Notes under the pieces: generated by a model
Seen by the model: only the letters and a program-made list of their open reading frames with translations
What the model was told of the DNA's origin: nothing
Databases searched by the model: none
Shown here: positions 1-11,986 of the stretch, one piece after another
Layout: each line of letters begins with the position of its first letter
Position numbering within the stretch: the stretch's first letter is position 1
Made by a program: the position numbers and the translations under genes
Assembly (NCBI GenBank): GCA_006937955.1
Contig: SSNP01000006.1
Location: 4,807,400 to 4,871,399, forward strand
DNA length: 64,000 nt
Direction of reading: 5' to 3'
Source: Pachypanchax playfairii
Taxonomy: Eukaryota; Chordata; Actinopteri; Cyprinodontiformes; Aplocheilidae

Positions 1-196
1 CGACCTCCACCAAACAGGCACCGGACCCTCCGACAACCACCAAACAGCCACCGGACCCTCCGACCACCACCAAACAGCCACCGGACCCTCCGACCACCAC
101 CAAACAGCCACCGGACCCTCCGACCACCACCAAACAGGCACCGGACCCTCCGACCACCACCAAACAGGCACCGGACCCTCCGACCACCACCAAACA
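1..196. repeat. 30-bp minisatellite, about 6.5 copies
   Basis: Six and a half near-identical 30-bp units run from the window edge to about 196; the array may continue leftwards. Units differ at a few positions (gca/cca, acctcc/acaacc/accacc). On the + strand, frame 3, each unit reads as ten residues, TTTKQPPDPP or the variant TTTKQAPDPP. The frame stays open through the array and closes at a TGA at 231-233. A Thr/Pro-rich stalk could look like this. However, the array lies downstream of plcb1 exon 1 on the opposite strand, which places it in plcb1 intron 1, so a non-coding minisatellite is the default reading. Confidence 0.9.
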
Positions 197-1765
197 TGGA
201 GTCCCATCAGATGAGGTCAGTCAGTGGAGGTGATAACTTAGTGTGTGTAATAACCTTATTTTGATCAGTCCAGTAGAGGTAAAATCCATGTGGATCCACA
301 AACAGAGTCACTGGAGAAACAGTTGATAAATCCTGAAAAAAATATATAAAAAAAAAGGTATTAATTAATTTTTTATAGAAATGCAGTCAAACATTCTCCA
401 GCATCTGAAACATTTCATGTTCATAGAAGGTGAATTTAACAGTAAATATTATGTCACAGCAGATCACTGTTTACTGTTTGAGTATGAAAATTAAGCAACG
501 TTTCCACCTGCTCTAGTGACACAAACAACGATGATTCATAAGCGTTAAAACTGATTTTACTACTGAACTCATGATTGAGCAGTTAATACGACTCACTCAT
601 GTTGAGACTTTCACTGTGTATTCCATATAAACCCTCAAACAGTTTCTAACTGCTCCCAGGTGGAATTAAATGATGCTGCTCTCCTGTTGAAGACGCATTC
701 AGAGTTCATCTTCATGCAGCTTGTTACTGACAGCTACTCAAGATAAAAGGGATCTTTCAGAAATATTAACACCAAAAGTGTTTAAACTGTTGCACAACAA
801 TGTACAAATGTGTGTTTTCATCTGCATTTAAAGACCCTTTTTGATTTATAGTCACAATATGAACAATGTTTCAGATGTAAAGAAAGTGTCTTTCAAACAC
901 ACCAGCATTTTAAAATGTGTTAAAATGGGTAAAAATAATTAAGAAAGAAGCAGGAAAGTCTGACAAAGAGAAATGTTTAAATATTTTTTTCAAGTCACAG
1001 AGTCATCGCGGGTTTTTGGAATCCTTCCAGTCTGAAATCATTTTGGGAGAATTTCTATAACCTGACTGAAACTAATCTGATATCCAGAGAAAAATGACAA
1101 AATTAAGAACATTTACGCAAAATCCAGAACTTATTAGTAGTATAAACAATGATGTTAACTACAAAAATGTAATGTCAGCTGTTTCTGTTTTTTCTCTTCA
1201 ATTATGATTGTTCTAGTTTGCCATGATTTGAATCACTTTGTGTGAATGTTCTCAGACAACAAAACACACAGGAACGAGCGCAATTATCCCAGATATTGAT
1301 AATCATATTTAAAAATGAATAAAGCACAGAAATCTAAAAATTCTTTCATGTTGTCCGAGAGGTCACATGATTTTTCTGTCTGAGCAGTTTAACAGATGAA
1401 TAAAAAAATCAAAAACCGCAAAGAACATCAGAAGATGTTTAACTCGACTCCTCACGCTGCAGAAATAATCTCGTTAGCATCTTTAGGCTCATTGTCAAAA
1501 ACCAGTGACTAAGTCTGAAGTCTGACTGTACCCCCCCCACCCTTGTTTATACGCACGTCTATTCTTTGTCATAAACATCAGATCAGTTTGGGTAGTGGTA
1601 ACCATGCCAGTTACCATAGCGACTGAACTGCACGTTTCTCATTGTCAAGGCTATGTACTTCAACATACCAACACACACGTACACAACTCTCCAAATATCC
1701 ACAAATGTGTTTGACTGAGCTCATGAAGGCTAATACAAGAGTTGTCTATCAGTGTGTTGACACAC

Positions 1766-1769
<4 letters not shown>

Positions 1770-1800
<31 letters not shown>
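1770..1800. repeat. (CA)n microsatellite
   Basis: About 15 uninterrupted CA dinucleotides. A second, shorter CA tract lies about 70 bp downstream (1869-1891). Confidence 0.95.
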
Positions 1801-1801
<1 letters not shown>

Positions 1802-1868
1802 CAAAGAGATGCCGATGGGTTCTGCACCAACAGGTGGCCAAACAGCAACTGACTTGCAAATACATTCA

Positions 1869-1891
1869 ACACACACACACACACACACACC
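1869..1891. repeat. (CA)n microsatellite
   Basis: About 11 CA dinucleotides in the first intron of plcb1. Confidence 0.95.
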
Positions 1892-2121
1892 ATCGGCTTC
1901 TCTGGCTTCCAATCCACAGGTACTTACTGCCAAAGCTCAATCAACAAATGAACAGTAAACACGGCGGACAACATGGCACATTTCCTCCTCTTCCTCCTCA
2001 TTTTTCACATTCCACATTAAACCAGTTGGAGATAATTCAGTGGAATTTCCCAGCAGTTTCTCTCACTGCTTTTAAAAATGAAACAAAGCAAGAAAAAGAA
2101 AATGCTTTCCAGCATCCTCAC

Positions 2122-2220
2122 CTCATCCCATTTGATGAAGTTGCTTCCGTTCCTCAGGGTGTGTGACACACAGGGAGGCTGGAGTTTCAATGCATGGACC
2201 CCCGGCTGAGCACTCGCCAT
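2122..2220 (-). CDS. plcb1: phospholipase C beta 1, first coding exon (partial gene)
   Basis: PLC-beta 1 hydrolyses phosphatidylinositol 4,5-bisphosphate to diacylglycerol and IP3 downstream of Gq/11 receptors, at the plasma membrane and in the nucleus. Only the first coding exon is in the window. It encodes 33 residues beginning [16 protein letters not shown] and ending FIKWDE, which matches the known PLCB1 start ([15 protein letters not shown], then KFVKWDD); other PLC-beta paralogues begin differently. This segment is the start of the N-terminal PH domain. The ATG at 2220 sits in a strong Kozak context (GAAGCCATGG); an in-frame ATG at 2232 has a weaker context. A GT donor follows directly (GAG|GTGAGG, 2121-2120, phase 0). 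The remaining exons lie beyond position 1, behind a long first intron as in other vertebrates. Confidence 0.9.
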
Positions 2221-2900
2221 GGCTTCACACACACATTAAAACACACTCATACAGACTGGAGATGCTGACAGTCAAACACCAGGATGCTCCTTTTCAGTCA
2301 TGTCCGGGCTCAAACTCCTCAGAAGTCAGAAGCTGAGGTGCAGCAGCATCCTCTCTTCTTCTGAATCTGTATGATCACTTTTCTTTTTGTAGATTTCAGT
2401 CGTTCTTCTGCGCTCTCCTCTTTCTGCTCTGTCTTCTTCCTCACACCTCTCTCCTTTTCTTATCCCTCCCTCCCTCTCTCCCTCCCTCAGCTTGTCTCCC
2501 CTTCTCTCCTCTGTTGGTGCTGCATCTCACAGAGAGACAGACTGAAACAGATGCCTTCGTGGGAGACAGGATGCATGCGTGTGTGTGTATTTGCGCGTGC
2601 ATGCACTGCCTCCACAAATTGACTCATCTGCGACATGCGCACAATGGCAGCTTCCCACAGATGGGGGAGGGATAAGAGAAAAAAGAGCGGCAGGAAGATA
2701 GAGAGAAGAAAAGAAGACACTGGCAGAAAAGAAAAGAGGAAGCAAGAAAAAGAATGAGAATGATAAAAAAAATCTACTTTTAAACCCGCCTTACAGTTTA
2801 TTTCCTCAAGTCTGCAGACATGCACCATCACACCCATATGTGCTTACCGTGGGCTCTAATCTGGTGCTATAACAGCCTTTTCTCCTCTGGGAAAGCTGTC
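2221..2900 (-). promoter_or_regulatory. plcb1: plcb1 5' UTR and proximal promoter region (inferred)
   Basis: The region upstream of the plcb1 start codon. On the gene's strand it contains a GA-rich tract (about 2381-2520) and alternating GTGT/GCGC near 2573-2610. I see no TATA box and cannot place the transcription start; the call rests on position only. Confidence 0.4.
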
Positions 2901-4436
2901 CATCATGATGTAAAACCAGGCTGCAAGGTTTTTATTCCTGGTGAACATTAATGAGCTTTGTCACTGATGTTAGAAAATATGATCTGATCAGACAATGTTG
3001 GTAAAGTCCGATGCTTCTATATGACAGCATCGGAAGAGCAAAAACAAAAACAAATATTTTACATTATTAGCTGAATTATGTGTTATGTGATCTTTAAATG
3101 CAGGTTTATAAAATTAACATAATAAAAACTCCTATAAGAGATACAGTCATCAAAAACTTAACATAAAAAATTTCAGAAAAAGCATTATTGGAATAACAAA
3201 TAAATAACCATGGAGAAACAGAAAAAATGGCATTTCTGAAAACCCAACAGCAAAACAGCAAACACAAAAATATTTCACAAAATACAATAAACAAAATAAC
3301 TTTTGTTTTCTTGAACTTTAAATAAAAAACAAAAACAGAAATGAAACAGGGAAACAATAAACCTAAACAACAGTTCAGAAACATAGAAAAACAACAGAGT
3401 CAAATATAAAACAATTCAGGACACAAACACAAAAAACAAACAAAAAACAAACAAACAAACAAACAAACAAAACAGAAAACCAAACAAGCAACCAATAACA
3501 ATGTTTCTGGAAACACAATAACAAACTAGAATATTTCAGAAAATACAAAAAGTGTTAAAAATATTACAATAAATAAATGAACAAACAAACAAACTTTTGT
3601 TTTGCTTCTTCAAAATAATAATAAATTAGGGTTGTTTTGCAGCTCTCTGATACTCAGACATAATCAATCCCAATATGTAAACAAATCTGTATCCTCATGT
3701 GCAGGAAAGTAAATTTACAGATTTCCTGATTTCTTCCTTCAACAAAGAAAATTCCACTGCTAAAGACTCTTTCACTGAGCTGCTGCCACATTGTTAAAAA
3801 AAAAACAGTTAAAATACGTCAAATTTCCTCGGGTTGAAAAGTAACAGAAAAATTCTAAATAAGTTCTAGTAAAATTTTTTCCATCCTGCTAATGAACTGA
3901 GTGGATCTGATTTATGTTTACAAACAAATCTAATTCCAGCAGAGGACAGAGAGGAGTGGGCGACACGGTCTATTTTAAACAAATGAGTCCTGACATTATA
4001 TAAAGTCAGAGAAAATCAGGGAAAACAACATGTTTGTCACTCGACATCTGAAACAAGTGGTTCTGGTGGAGTGATGAGTCGAATAAATATGAGCGTGCTC
4101 CATGAAGTGTGAGTAATGATTCACAGGAACACGAGCTGAATAAGGACGTTTAAGGACACAACCTTGTCTGTATGCTGCTGCTGTACGTTGGTGATAAACA
4201 CAAGCTTTCTGCACAGCAGCTGCAGTAAAACATGCAGCTAAACAGAAACACAGATACAATAAAATGCTCATCAACATGAAACTACCACCAGTTTCACAGC
4301 AACAAATTAAATGTAATACAAAGTTTGAAGTTTTTCTTGGAAAGCAAATGTTTCAGTGAGATTTGTAAATCCTTCAAAAGGACAATTTATTGTAAGAAAT
4401 TGAAATTTTATGACAAGTCAGTCAGTCATTGTAAAC
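2901..4436. other. intergenic, A-rich low-complexity DNA
   Basis: Between plcb1 and the first SINE copy. The stretch 3040-3600 is strongly A-rich and includes an (AAAC)n tract. No gene, RNA or repeat family otherwise recognised. Confidence 0.6.
3431..3474. repeat. (AAAC)n tract
   Basis: Tandem AAAC tetranucleotides with a few A-length variants. Confidence 0.9.
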
Positions 4437-4722
4437 ACCTGTTCCTGGTGTCTCCAGTCCGGTTGTTGGGTGAGAGGCGGAGCTACACCTGGACAAGTCA
4501 CTAGTCCATCATGTAAACATATAAACAGAACCAGTCTCACACACATATAGGAGCAATTTAGAGTTAACAATTAACCTCAAACTGGAGTTCCCAGAGAAAA
4601 CCCATACATGCACGAGGAGAACATGCAAACTCAATGCAGAAAGGTCCTGGTCTGGTTTCGAACCCAGAACCTTCTCACCACAAGGAAACAGTGTTACCAA
4701 CTACACCACCGTGCAGCCTGTA
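4437..4722 (-). mobile_element. tRNA-like SINE-type repeat, copy 1
   Basis: An interspersed repeat present five times in this window. Read on the minus strand it opens with a tRNA-like head (GGTGGTGTAGTTGGTAAC, then GGTTCGAAACC resembling a Pol III B box at about 4654-4664). It passes through a segment recalling 'gtttgcatgttctcc...' and ends in a conserved 'ggtgtagctccgcctctcaccc' type tail. Such heads are typical of tRNA-derived SINEs in percomorph fish. The exact family is not assigned. Confidence 0.75.
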
Positions 4723-6114
4723 CAATGACATGTATACACTGAAAGTTTTTTCTCTTCTTGTGTATTAAATTTGCAATGTGACAAATAACTGCGCCACTTT
4801 TACAGTTTTTATTAGTAAACTTTCCCAGTTTAAAAGCAGAAACACAAAACTAAAATATCTATTATCACATAAACGCTGCAAAAACATCACAAATTAAAAA
4901 AAACAAGGTCTTTGCTTTGTCACTGTCAGCCAGCTACATGTTTTCCTTTTACATGCTGTGACATGCATGTTTGCAGTGCAAGTTGTGAAATCACACGGTT
5001 TAGCAGAGCAACTCCAAAACGTACATAGTACACACAGATACTGTTTGATAAACTGATAGAAAAACCTACTTTACCAGCCTGCTGCCTCCTACACACTCAC
5101 ACTTCACTGCACGAAAAGACACGTGCAGAGTCGTGTTACCATGACACTGAGGGACTGTTTTCTCCAAAAGAAACTAATTTCATAGCAAATCTCCAAAATT
5201 ACCATGTTGGCACAAAACCAAATATTTAATCCAAAAAAACCTCCACAAGTAGACTGAAATATTAAAGTCAGGCCTCAGGTCAGTGTCTCTGAGTAAAGAA
5301 CTGAGAAAACATCTCAGGATTTAAAGATGCCGAGACAATCCACACATGAAATGTTGACCAGTGATTGTTGTGTTTATTCTGAGGGAATACAGATTTTTTC
5401 ACAAAACTTCACAACTTTCACTTTTTCCCATATTTCCCTGTAAACATGCTGAATGATTGATAGTAGAATATACAGTATACAACTCCAAAAATGTTAATGA
5501 ACATGTTGAAAACACATCAGATCAAAACAGGAAAAACCTCTGCTGGATATTGAGACTGATATGGAACAGATTTAAAGAAAATTACCATCTTACAGAGAAT
5601 CAATTCAAAGTCACCAACAAATCTAAACTGAGCAGTTGATGCAGCAGCAGTTTGCTGAAATGTCCTTGCTGCAACTTAAAATGATTCTCAGTAGTTTGAT
5701 CGACTCAACGTTCTTGTACACAAATCTCCTGAAAAGTGTAAAAATAACTATCGAGGATAAAAATAACTGTAACCTCCACCTGGAGATCCATTCCTGTTTG
5801 AGGGGTCGTCTCATTGTCGCCCCTTTAATGCAGCTGATAATAATTAACAACCTGCTCTGACCAGATCAACATCCCTGATGTTTCACTGACTTGATACTCT
5901 GATTCAAACTCTTCCATTCTAATTTCTGAGTGGTGCAGTTTATTTTTCTTTTATTGATTACTGCATGAAATTTAATCTCACGTTTGGCTGTTTTGAAGAA
6001 TGACTGTATATGTTCTACATGCTTCAGAGTTAATACGTCTGCACCAACTTGCAGCAAATTAACATGATTCTCTTATTTTTAACCACATGAAACAATACGG
6101 TACCTGCTAGTTCT
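4723..6114. other. intergenic, no feature recognised
   Basis: AT-rich DNA without a credible exon, RNA or repeat family. Overlapping short open frames at 5457-5860 look like chance. Confidence 0.5.
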
Positions 6115-6222
6115 TGTCAAGGGTTGCAGGGAGCTGGTGTCTCCTGCAGTCATAGGGTGAGAGGCGGGGTCACACCTGGACAGGTCGTCAATCCAGCACA
6201 GGGCCACATACAGACAGACAAC

Positions 6223-6261
<39 letters not shown>

Positions 6262-6384
6262 CTAGAGTCAATTTAGAGTCACCAATTTACTAAACCTATC
6301 ATTATGGTCTGTGGGAGGAAGTCAGAGACCTCAGCAAAAACCTAACATGTAAACTTAATGCAGAAAGGGCCTGGCTGGGTATTA
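6115..6384 (-). mobile_element. tRNA-like SINE-type repeat, copy 2, with internal CA expansion
   Basis: Same family and orientation as the copy at 4437-4722. It shares the 'gggtgagaggcggggt' block and the 'acctagagtcaatttagagtcacc' block. A CA microsatellite (about 6226-6255) has expanded inside the usual 'accattcacac' segment. The tRNA-like head is truncated at the right end. Confidence 0.75.
6226..6255. repeat. (CA)n microsatellite inside a SINE
   Basis: About 14 CA dinucleotides grown from the CA-rich segment of the SINE. Confidence 0.9.
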
Positions 6385-7802
6385 TTAAAACAACTGTGTA
6401 AAGTTTATGTCTCTTAGAAACAGCAACTATCTGAATCTGTATAAACAAAATCATTGCCTTCAAATTTGACAGTTTAACACAAATATTTGCCCTAAATGAA
6501 TTTATAAAACTTATTTACTTCTGGTCTAACATTTTTACAGTTCGAGTCTGCATGTAATACATTTCTGTAGGAAGAAACAACAAGATTTGTCATATTTAAA
6601 TCCGTCTTGAAACTGTTTCATTTACAACACAATGAAAAACAAAAGCAGAAGAACGTTTTACGTGTTACAGGTTTTAGTGCTGCTGTTTTCTGGATTTCTA
6701 ATAGAGACTGATTCTGTTTGCTCTGGTCTGGGGTCTGTTCACAACTAGGAAGTGTTTTTTTTTTTTTACCCTTGAAGACTTTATTCTCATCATACCAACA
6801 GAACTCGGAACTGTCATACCAGATGATGGTCAAAAACTGCCAAAATAACTCACTGATTCTTAAATTAAATTCTTTAAGGACGTGTCATCTGACTTGCTGC
6901 ACACTGTGTTACCAGCAGGAGTTATCTACTAGAAACATTTCTTTACATGCATGCATGCACACAGCTCAAGACACTCCTACTGCCCACACATTGGCAGTTG
7001 AACAGACAGAGGCAGAAGCGCACATGTGCACATACACACACATAAACAGGCAGATGTATTAAAAAACACTCTTGCACACACCCCAGTCTTCACCAGCAGA
7101 TCTCTGTGTTGGGAGCTTATATAAGGGGGGAGTGGGAGGCTGAAAGCTATTTCAGGACCTGAAAAGATGTAAGTGTGCATGAGTGTGTGTGGTTGTATTA
7201 CCCATATGGATTTGTACTGGTGCTGTTTTATGTGTGTAGGCCTGCTCTGAACCCTAAAGAACTCTGATTCAGGGAGGTTTTGTAAGCAGTCAAGTTTAAA
7301 GTGAAGTTTGGCTCAGAACCTCTGGAAGCTCAGCTCAGACAGTCTGTGTGCCTACAACGTGTCCAGTCACACCCTGGAGCTTCCTGCACACACATCCCAA
7401 ACACAAAGCACCCACAGAGCTGGAAAACGCCTAAATGTTTACAGATCAATCGCCCCCGCATGGTGCGGTGGCAGCATCCTTAACAGCTCTGATAACAGCC
7501 TTTCGAAAACCTTTTAATTATAGCCGTTTAAAAAAAACAACAAGATTTCCTGATATCTTTGTTAAAAGAAACCTAGTTTACTGAAAAAAGACAACTGTGG
7601 AAAAACATGATCTAATTATTATAAATATATTTCTCTTTAGTTAAAGTTTGGTAAAATTACCTAGTTTGAAGTTAGAAAACAAATGACCCAGGAAACATTT
7701 TAGAAAAATAACCGTAATAAACAAGCTACACCACAACTATAACATCGTGATTGAAGACATTCCTCAAGACAAGTACAAACATTAAACAGCTGCTGTTCTT
7801 TT
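6385..7802. other. intergenic, one TATA-like site
   Basis: No supported gene. The only point of note is the TATATAAG sequence near 7118, listed separately. Confidence 0.5.
7118..7174 (+). promoter_or_regulatory. TATA-like box followed by a consensus splice donor
   Basis: TATATAAG at 7118-7125 is followed about 45 bp later by GAT|GTAAGTG (donor GT at 7169-7170). This would fit a short untranslated first exon of a + strand transcript starting near 7148. No downstream coding exon was recognised, so this may be chance. Confidence 0.2.
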
Positions 7803-7916
7803 GATGGACGGATGGATGGATGAATAGACGGATAATGGACGGACAGGTGAAGGATGGATAATGGATGGATTGACAGATGGACAGACAGATGGATGAAGGA
7901 TGGATGGACGAATGAC
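7803..7916. repeat. degenerate (GGAT)n microsatellite
   Basis: About 110 bp of GGAT/GGAC/GATG/GACA units with interruptions, as left by an ageing tetranucleotide array or the 3' tail of a fish retroposon. Confidence 0.85.
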
Positions 7917-9438
7917 AGAGTATGTTGCAGTGAGATACTCTGCTGTTTAAAGTTGCAGTATAACAATATTCTAATAATTAGTATTTTTTGTACAGCTATT
8001 GATGTAAATACATATAAAATGATTCAAACTGCTGCTTCAAGTATCTTCGTAGTTCTAACACCAACTCCTGTCTATGATTCTTGTAGTTTGGTGGTAAATA
8101 ATATAAAAACCCTGAAAAGAAACAATGAATCTGAATCCAACTGAAGCCTCATGTTTAATCATGTTAACACAAAACATTGGAGCTGGAAGTTTCCATTAAA
8201 TCAGTCTTATTTCTAACTCAGTTAAATCAGCAGAATCAGAGTCTCCTGAGACATTTTTCGAGAAGAGTTAAGCTTCCTTTAGCTCTGGAGGAGACAGGGT
8301 TCCTGTCACTTGATGCAGGACTGACTGAAGCAGGGAGCAGTAGCTGGAGGGAGGTGCTGACATGAGCATACAGATCTAAAGTTTGTCCTTGTTAGTGTAA
8401 TTCAGCCTGACTGTGGGTTCTGGAGAGCAGGCCTTTGAAGTGTGAACTCATGTTTGGCTGCTCTCGCCTCCATCACTAAAATCATCTACTTCAGCTTTAG
8501 CAGGAATCTTTTACCGGTTGGTGCTGCGGCTTTTAAACCAACCTCAAATACTCAAAACACAGATGCTCCCTGGAGAGCTGTTTTTCAAGTGCTGAGAATA
8601 AAAGCACAAAATACGCCCTGAGACCATCAACGCTCACTAAAAGAGGAGCAGCAAGGAAGAAAATAAAAGTTGCAGCACTACCTCTCATTAAAGACATTTA
8701 AAAGGCATGAAAACGCACCATTTCCCACAAAGTGCATCATCATTTTCTGTATTACTCACAAATGTAGAGCATTCAGACCTTAAGCTGCTTCTTATTTCTA
8801 TGCAAAGCAGTTATTATTGCCTGCAGCGTCACTCTCTTAATTGCAAATTGACATCATTTTGACTCATTAATATGACATTAACCACTTTATTGACATCTTA
8901 AAATGCTCTTTTCAATCCCTGATATTTTTCACTTTTTGTTTCTCTTATTGTTTTCTAGCACAGTTGGAAAAGTCTCTAAGCAGCTTAACATCTAGTTTCT
9001 TTTTCAAGGGTCGAGGTTGAGCTGAGTGGATTATCTGCAACTTTAACAAGACTTTCATTAAATGCTGCTGAGCTCCAGCGACAGGTTAAGTTCTTCATGC
9101 TTCAGGGTGAAGCAGAATCAGACTTGAACCAAGAAGCTTCAGCTCAGAAGTATCACCTCCGTCCTCCTTTACACCACACCAGAAACCTTAACACCCACAG
9201 TTTACTTCAGACACCTCCTTGGACGCCCCAGGCAGCTCACTCAACACTCCTCAACACCCATCATGAACTTTCACACAGTTCCATGAACATCATCATCATC
9301 ATTTGCTGCACCCACCTCGTGTTGAGAGCAAATAAAAGACAGCTGAACAGCTGATGAATGGGCACCACAACAGTGTGATATGGGATGACTATCTAATCGC
9401 TGCATTTTCATGTATTTCACAACCATTTTTTGATTGTT
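7917..9438. other. intergenic, no feature recognised
   Basis: No supported exon, RNA or known repeat. Confidence 0.5.
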
Positions 9439-9470
9439 ACCTCCATCAAGGAGGTAATGTTTTCATCGGA

Positions 9471-9504
<34 letters not shown>

Positions 9505-9712
9505 TAGCAGGATAACTCTTATGGATGGATTTTGATGAAATTTTCAGGAAAGGTCAGAAATGACCCAAATAAAGATCGATTAGATTTTGAGGATGATCTG
9601 GATTACCGTCTGGATCCAGGAAATTTTTTAAGGATACGGACATAGTACTTTCTACAAAATGTCCACTTAGCGGAGGTCTGCGCTCTCTGAGTGCTTTTCT
9701 AGTTAGATTTAG
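9439..9712 (+). mobile_element. interspersed repeat of the 'cctccatcaaggaggt' type
   Basis: Starts with acctccatcaaggaggta, carries a (GTCT)n tract at 9471-9504, a middle matching 'atggatggattttgatgaaatttt', and ends 'gcggaggtctgcgctctctgagtgc'. This arrangement recurs widely in fish genomes. The start and end are partly complementary (cctccatcaaggagg / gcggaggtc), suggesting a non-autonomous element. The family is recalled from general knowledge and not assigned. Confidence 0.7.
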
Positions 9713-11298
9713 TTTTATCTATATCACATCGTCCTCTTGGTATCATCCATCATATTCTTTTGATTTATACAAAGTTCATGTTATCATTTTGTGGTTTCTT
9801 CTTTTCCCACCATTGAGAGTAGCTAGGCTACAAAGATGGTGAAAGGTTATCCAGCTTTAGACCCACGTGTTCACAAGCTTCAGGTTACAAGCAGAACTTG
9901 CAGGAAACTTTACATTTATTCTACAGACCTGCAATTAAAAAACTGTGTTGATGTTTTGATGAAACATGGAACGCCTGTCAGTGTGATTCCCAGCTGTGGC
10001 TACAATATGTAGCTTATCACCACCAAACATCCTAATTCATTCAGGAAAGGAAAATGACGACATATTAAAGATGCAACTGGGGTCATTTTCTGAGATGAGG
10101 TTGTTTGTTCTTTAATAACGTGACCAGAGAGAAACATCCCTCAATAAACCAGCAAATGTACTTTATTCCAGATGTTTAAGTTGAATTTTTCTTCTATAAC
10201 GAATGGTGTGAAATCTGATAGAACAGGAAGATCTTTACAAAAAAACTCAAACACAAAGATACAAAAACACTGCAGGCTGTTAAATCCAAACTGTTTTATC
10301 TGGTGGTTGATATTTAGATCCAGTTTATGACAAATATTAAGATGAAAAGCTAACTCTGAAACCCTTTTTAAGGAGTTTTAAGCTGTTTTTTATCATTTCA
10401 AATTGAATCACATCCTGAACTCAAATAAGAACCGACAACTCAGATTTTCCTCCCTCGCTGGATCACATGAAGGTTTTGAGATGCTGCAGTGATTCTGAAA
10501 ATAGGCAACATTTAGTTAAAACATCTCAGAGGTTACTGCATCATAATGCTTTAAAACGTATTTTTCTTCTTGTTATAATGAGGTATACGTTTCTCACTGA
10601 GGAAATGATGAGCAGAAATCCAACTCAAGGCCATAAAAACAAGCCTGGCAGTCATCAGCAGCAGGTCTGTAATGAGGCAGCATCACACACGTGCTGCAGA
10701 ACACTGAATTCAAAAGGTTACACATCCTCGTTTCCCGCATCATGCTTGTTTATTGGAAGCGAAAATGAGCAGCACAGTTAGATACAATCTGCAGAGGCGT
10801 CAGAAGCTCGTGTTTCTTCTGGCTTTTTGTAGAACCTGACAGATTTAGGCTCAGAGATCTTGAGATTGTTAAAACCAAAAATCTGCAACTACCACTGTTT
10901 ATATAATAGCGAAACAGAAATATAATAATAGAGATATACAGCTGAATCATTCTCAGACTGGCTGATATTTAAATGTTTTATCAAATTACTTAAAGAACAA
11001 ACTCATTAATACAAATCGCAATGTGCAAAAAACAAATATTACACTATTATTTAATCTCGTTGTCTGTAAAATAAAAAATAAGGGTTGTTTGTATCTACCA
11101 GATTAAAGTAACTATAATCATGCATTGTTAATAAGTTATTTTATATTGGTGTCTTGTGAATACATCTTCTGACTATAAAATGCAGTTACTCCCTTTAGAG
11201 TAACTTTTATATCTGGTAATTTCCACTTTATGGTTGTTATTAAACTTTTACACTCACACTAGCTGAAACAAAGAGATTTTAATTGGTACTTTAAATGT
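9713..11298. other. intergenic, between the repeat and the crls1 3' end
   Basis: AT-rich DNA without a supported feature. Confidence 0.5.
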
Positions 11299-11304
11299 TT
11301 TATT
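11299..11304 (-). terminator. crls1: candidate crls1 polyadenylation signal
   Basis: AATAAA on the minus strand, about 0.68 kb past the crls1 stop codon. No exact AATAAA was seen nearer the stop, but variant signals could be used instead. Confidence 0.4.
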
Positions 11305-11986
11305 TTAATCAAAACAAGAAACAGGAAATTAAACAGAACTGATGAATGGAGCGTTGCTGGAGCACTGCTAGGGAATCTTTGAATTTTGTACTATTTAATC
11401 CTGATTGCTGGCTGTAAACGGATCAGCTGTCAGATTTCTGTCCCATAAGATTAAACATGTTTTTCACAGGAAAAGATAAAAGCATTCTTACATCGACAGC
11501 TTTTACAAACCCACAGAGACCAAAGCAGATTCTCTATTTTTAATCAAAAATCATCAGGTTAACAAACTGATGCAGATGTGACAATCATTAGGTGGATGTT
11601 GTATCCTCTCAACTGAAAGAAACAGAAACATAGAAGCTCTTTCCAGATCACCTGACATGTGGTTGACATGCATGTTTCAGGGTGTGGGCGGACGGCCTAT
11701 TTATATTTGTGTTGGCTGTTTTTATCTGAGAATGAGGCTCTGCACCAGACCTGAAGCAGAGCCGCTGTTTCACTGGCGTCTGCAATATACCATCTGCACC
11801 TTCAGTTGTTTTCTGTATGCCATTGCCATGGCGACCCATAAATGCTTGTCACAGCTACTTGTCTTCAGAGCTCCTGGCGATTGTCCTTCTGTCTGTTTAT
11901 CCTTCGTTTACCACAGCTGGTGAGTCTCTCTGCAGAAGCTGCTCCTGATTTTTGGTTTGATTCTCGTGTGTTTCCAGGTGTGAGTG

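Larger units (their letters stand above)
234..2121 (-). other. plcb1: plcb1 intron 1 (start), no exon seen
   Basis: AT-rich DNA between the minisatellite and the plcb1 exon 1 donor. It contains two CA tracts and no exon I can support. The long open frame across 1642-2166 on the + strand is His/Thr-rich because it reads through the CA tracts, and is not treated as coding. Confidence 0.6.

Noticed and set aside
1..233. Minisatellite as the stalk of an LRRN4-like gene (neighbour of CRLS1 in human)
   Set aside because: plcb1 exon 1 lies between it and crls1, so by position the array is inside plcb1 intron 1. No leucine-rich or FN3 sequence is seen.
1642..2166. 174-residue open frame on the + strand
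   Set aside because: Reads through two CA microsatellites (Thr/His runs) and overlaps plcb1 exon 1 antisense. No domain.
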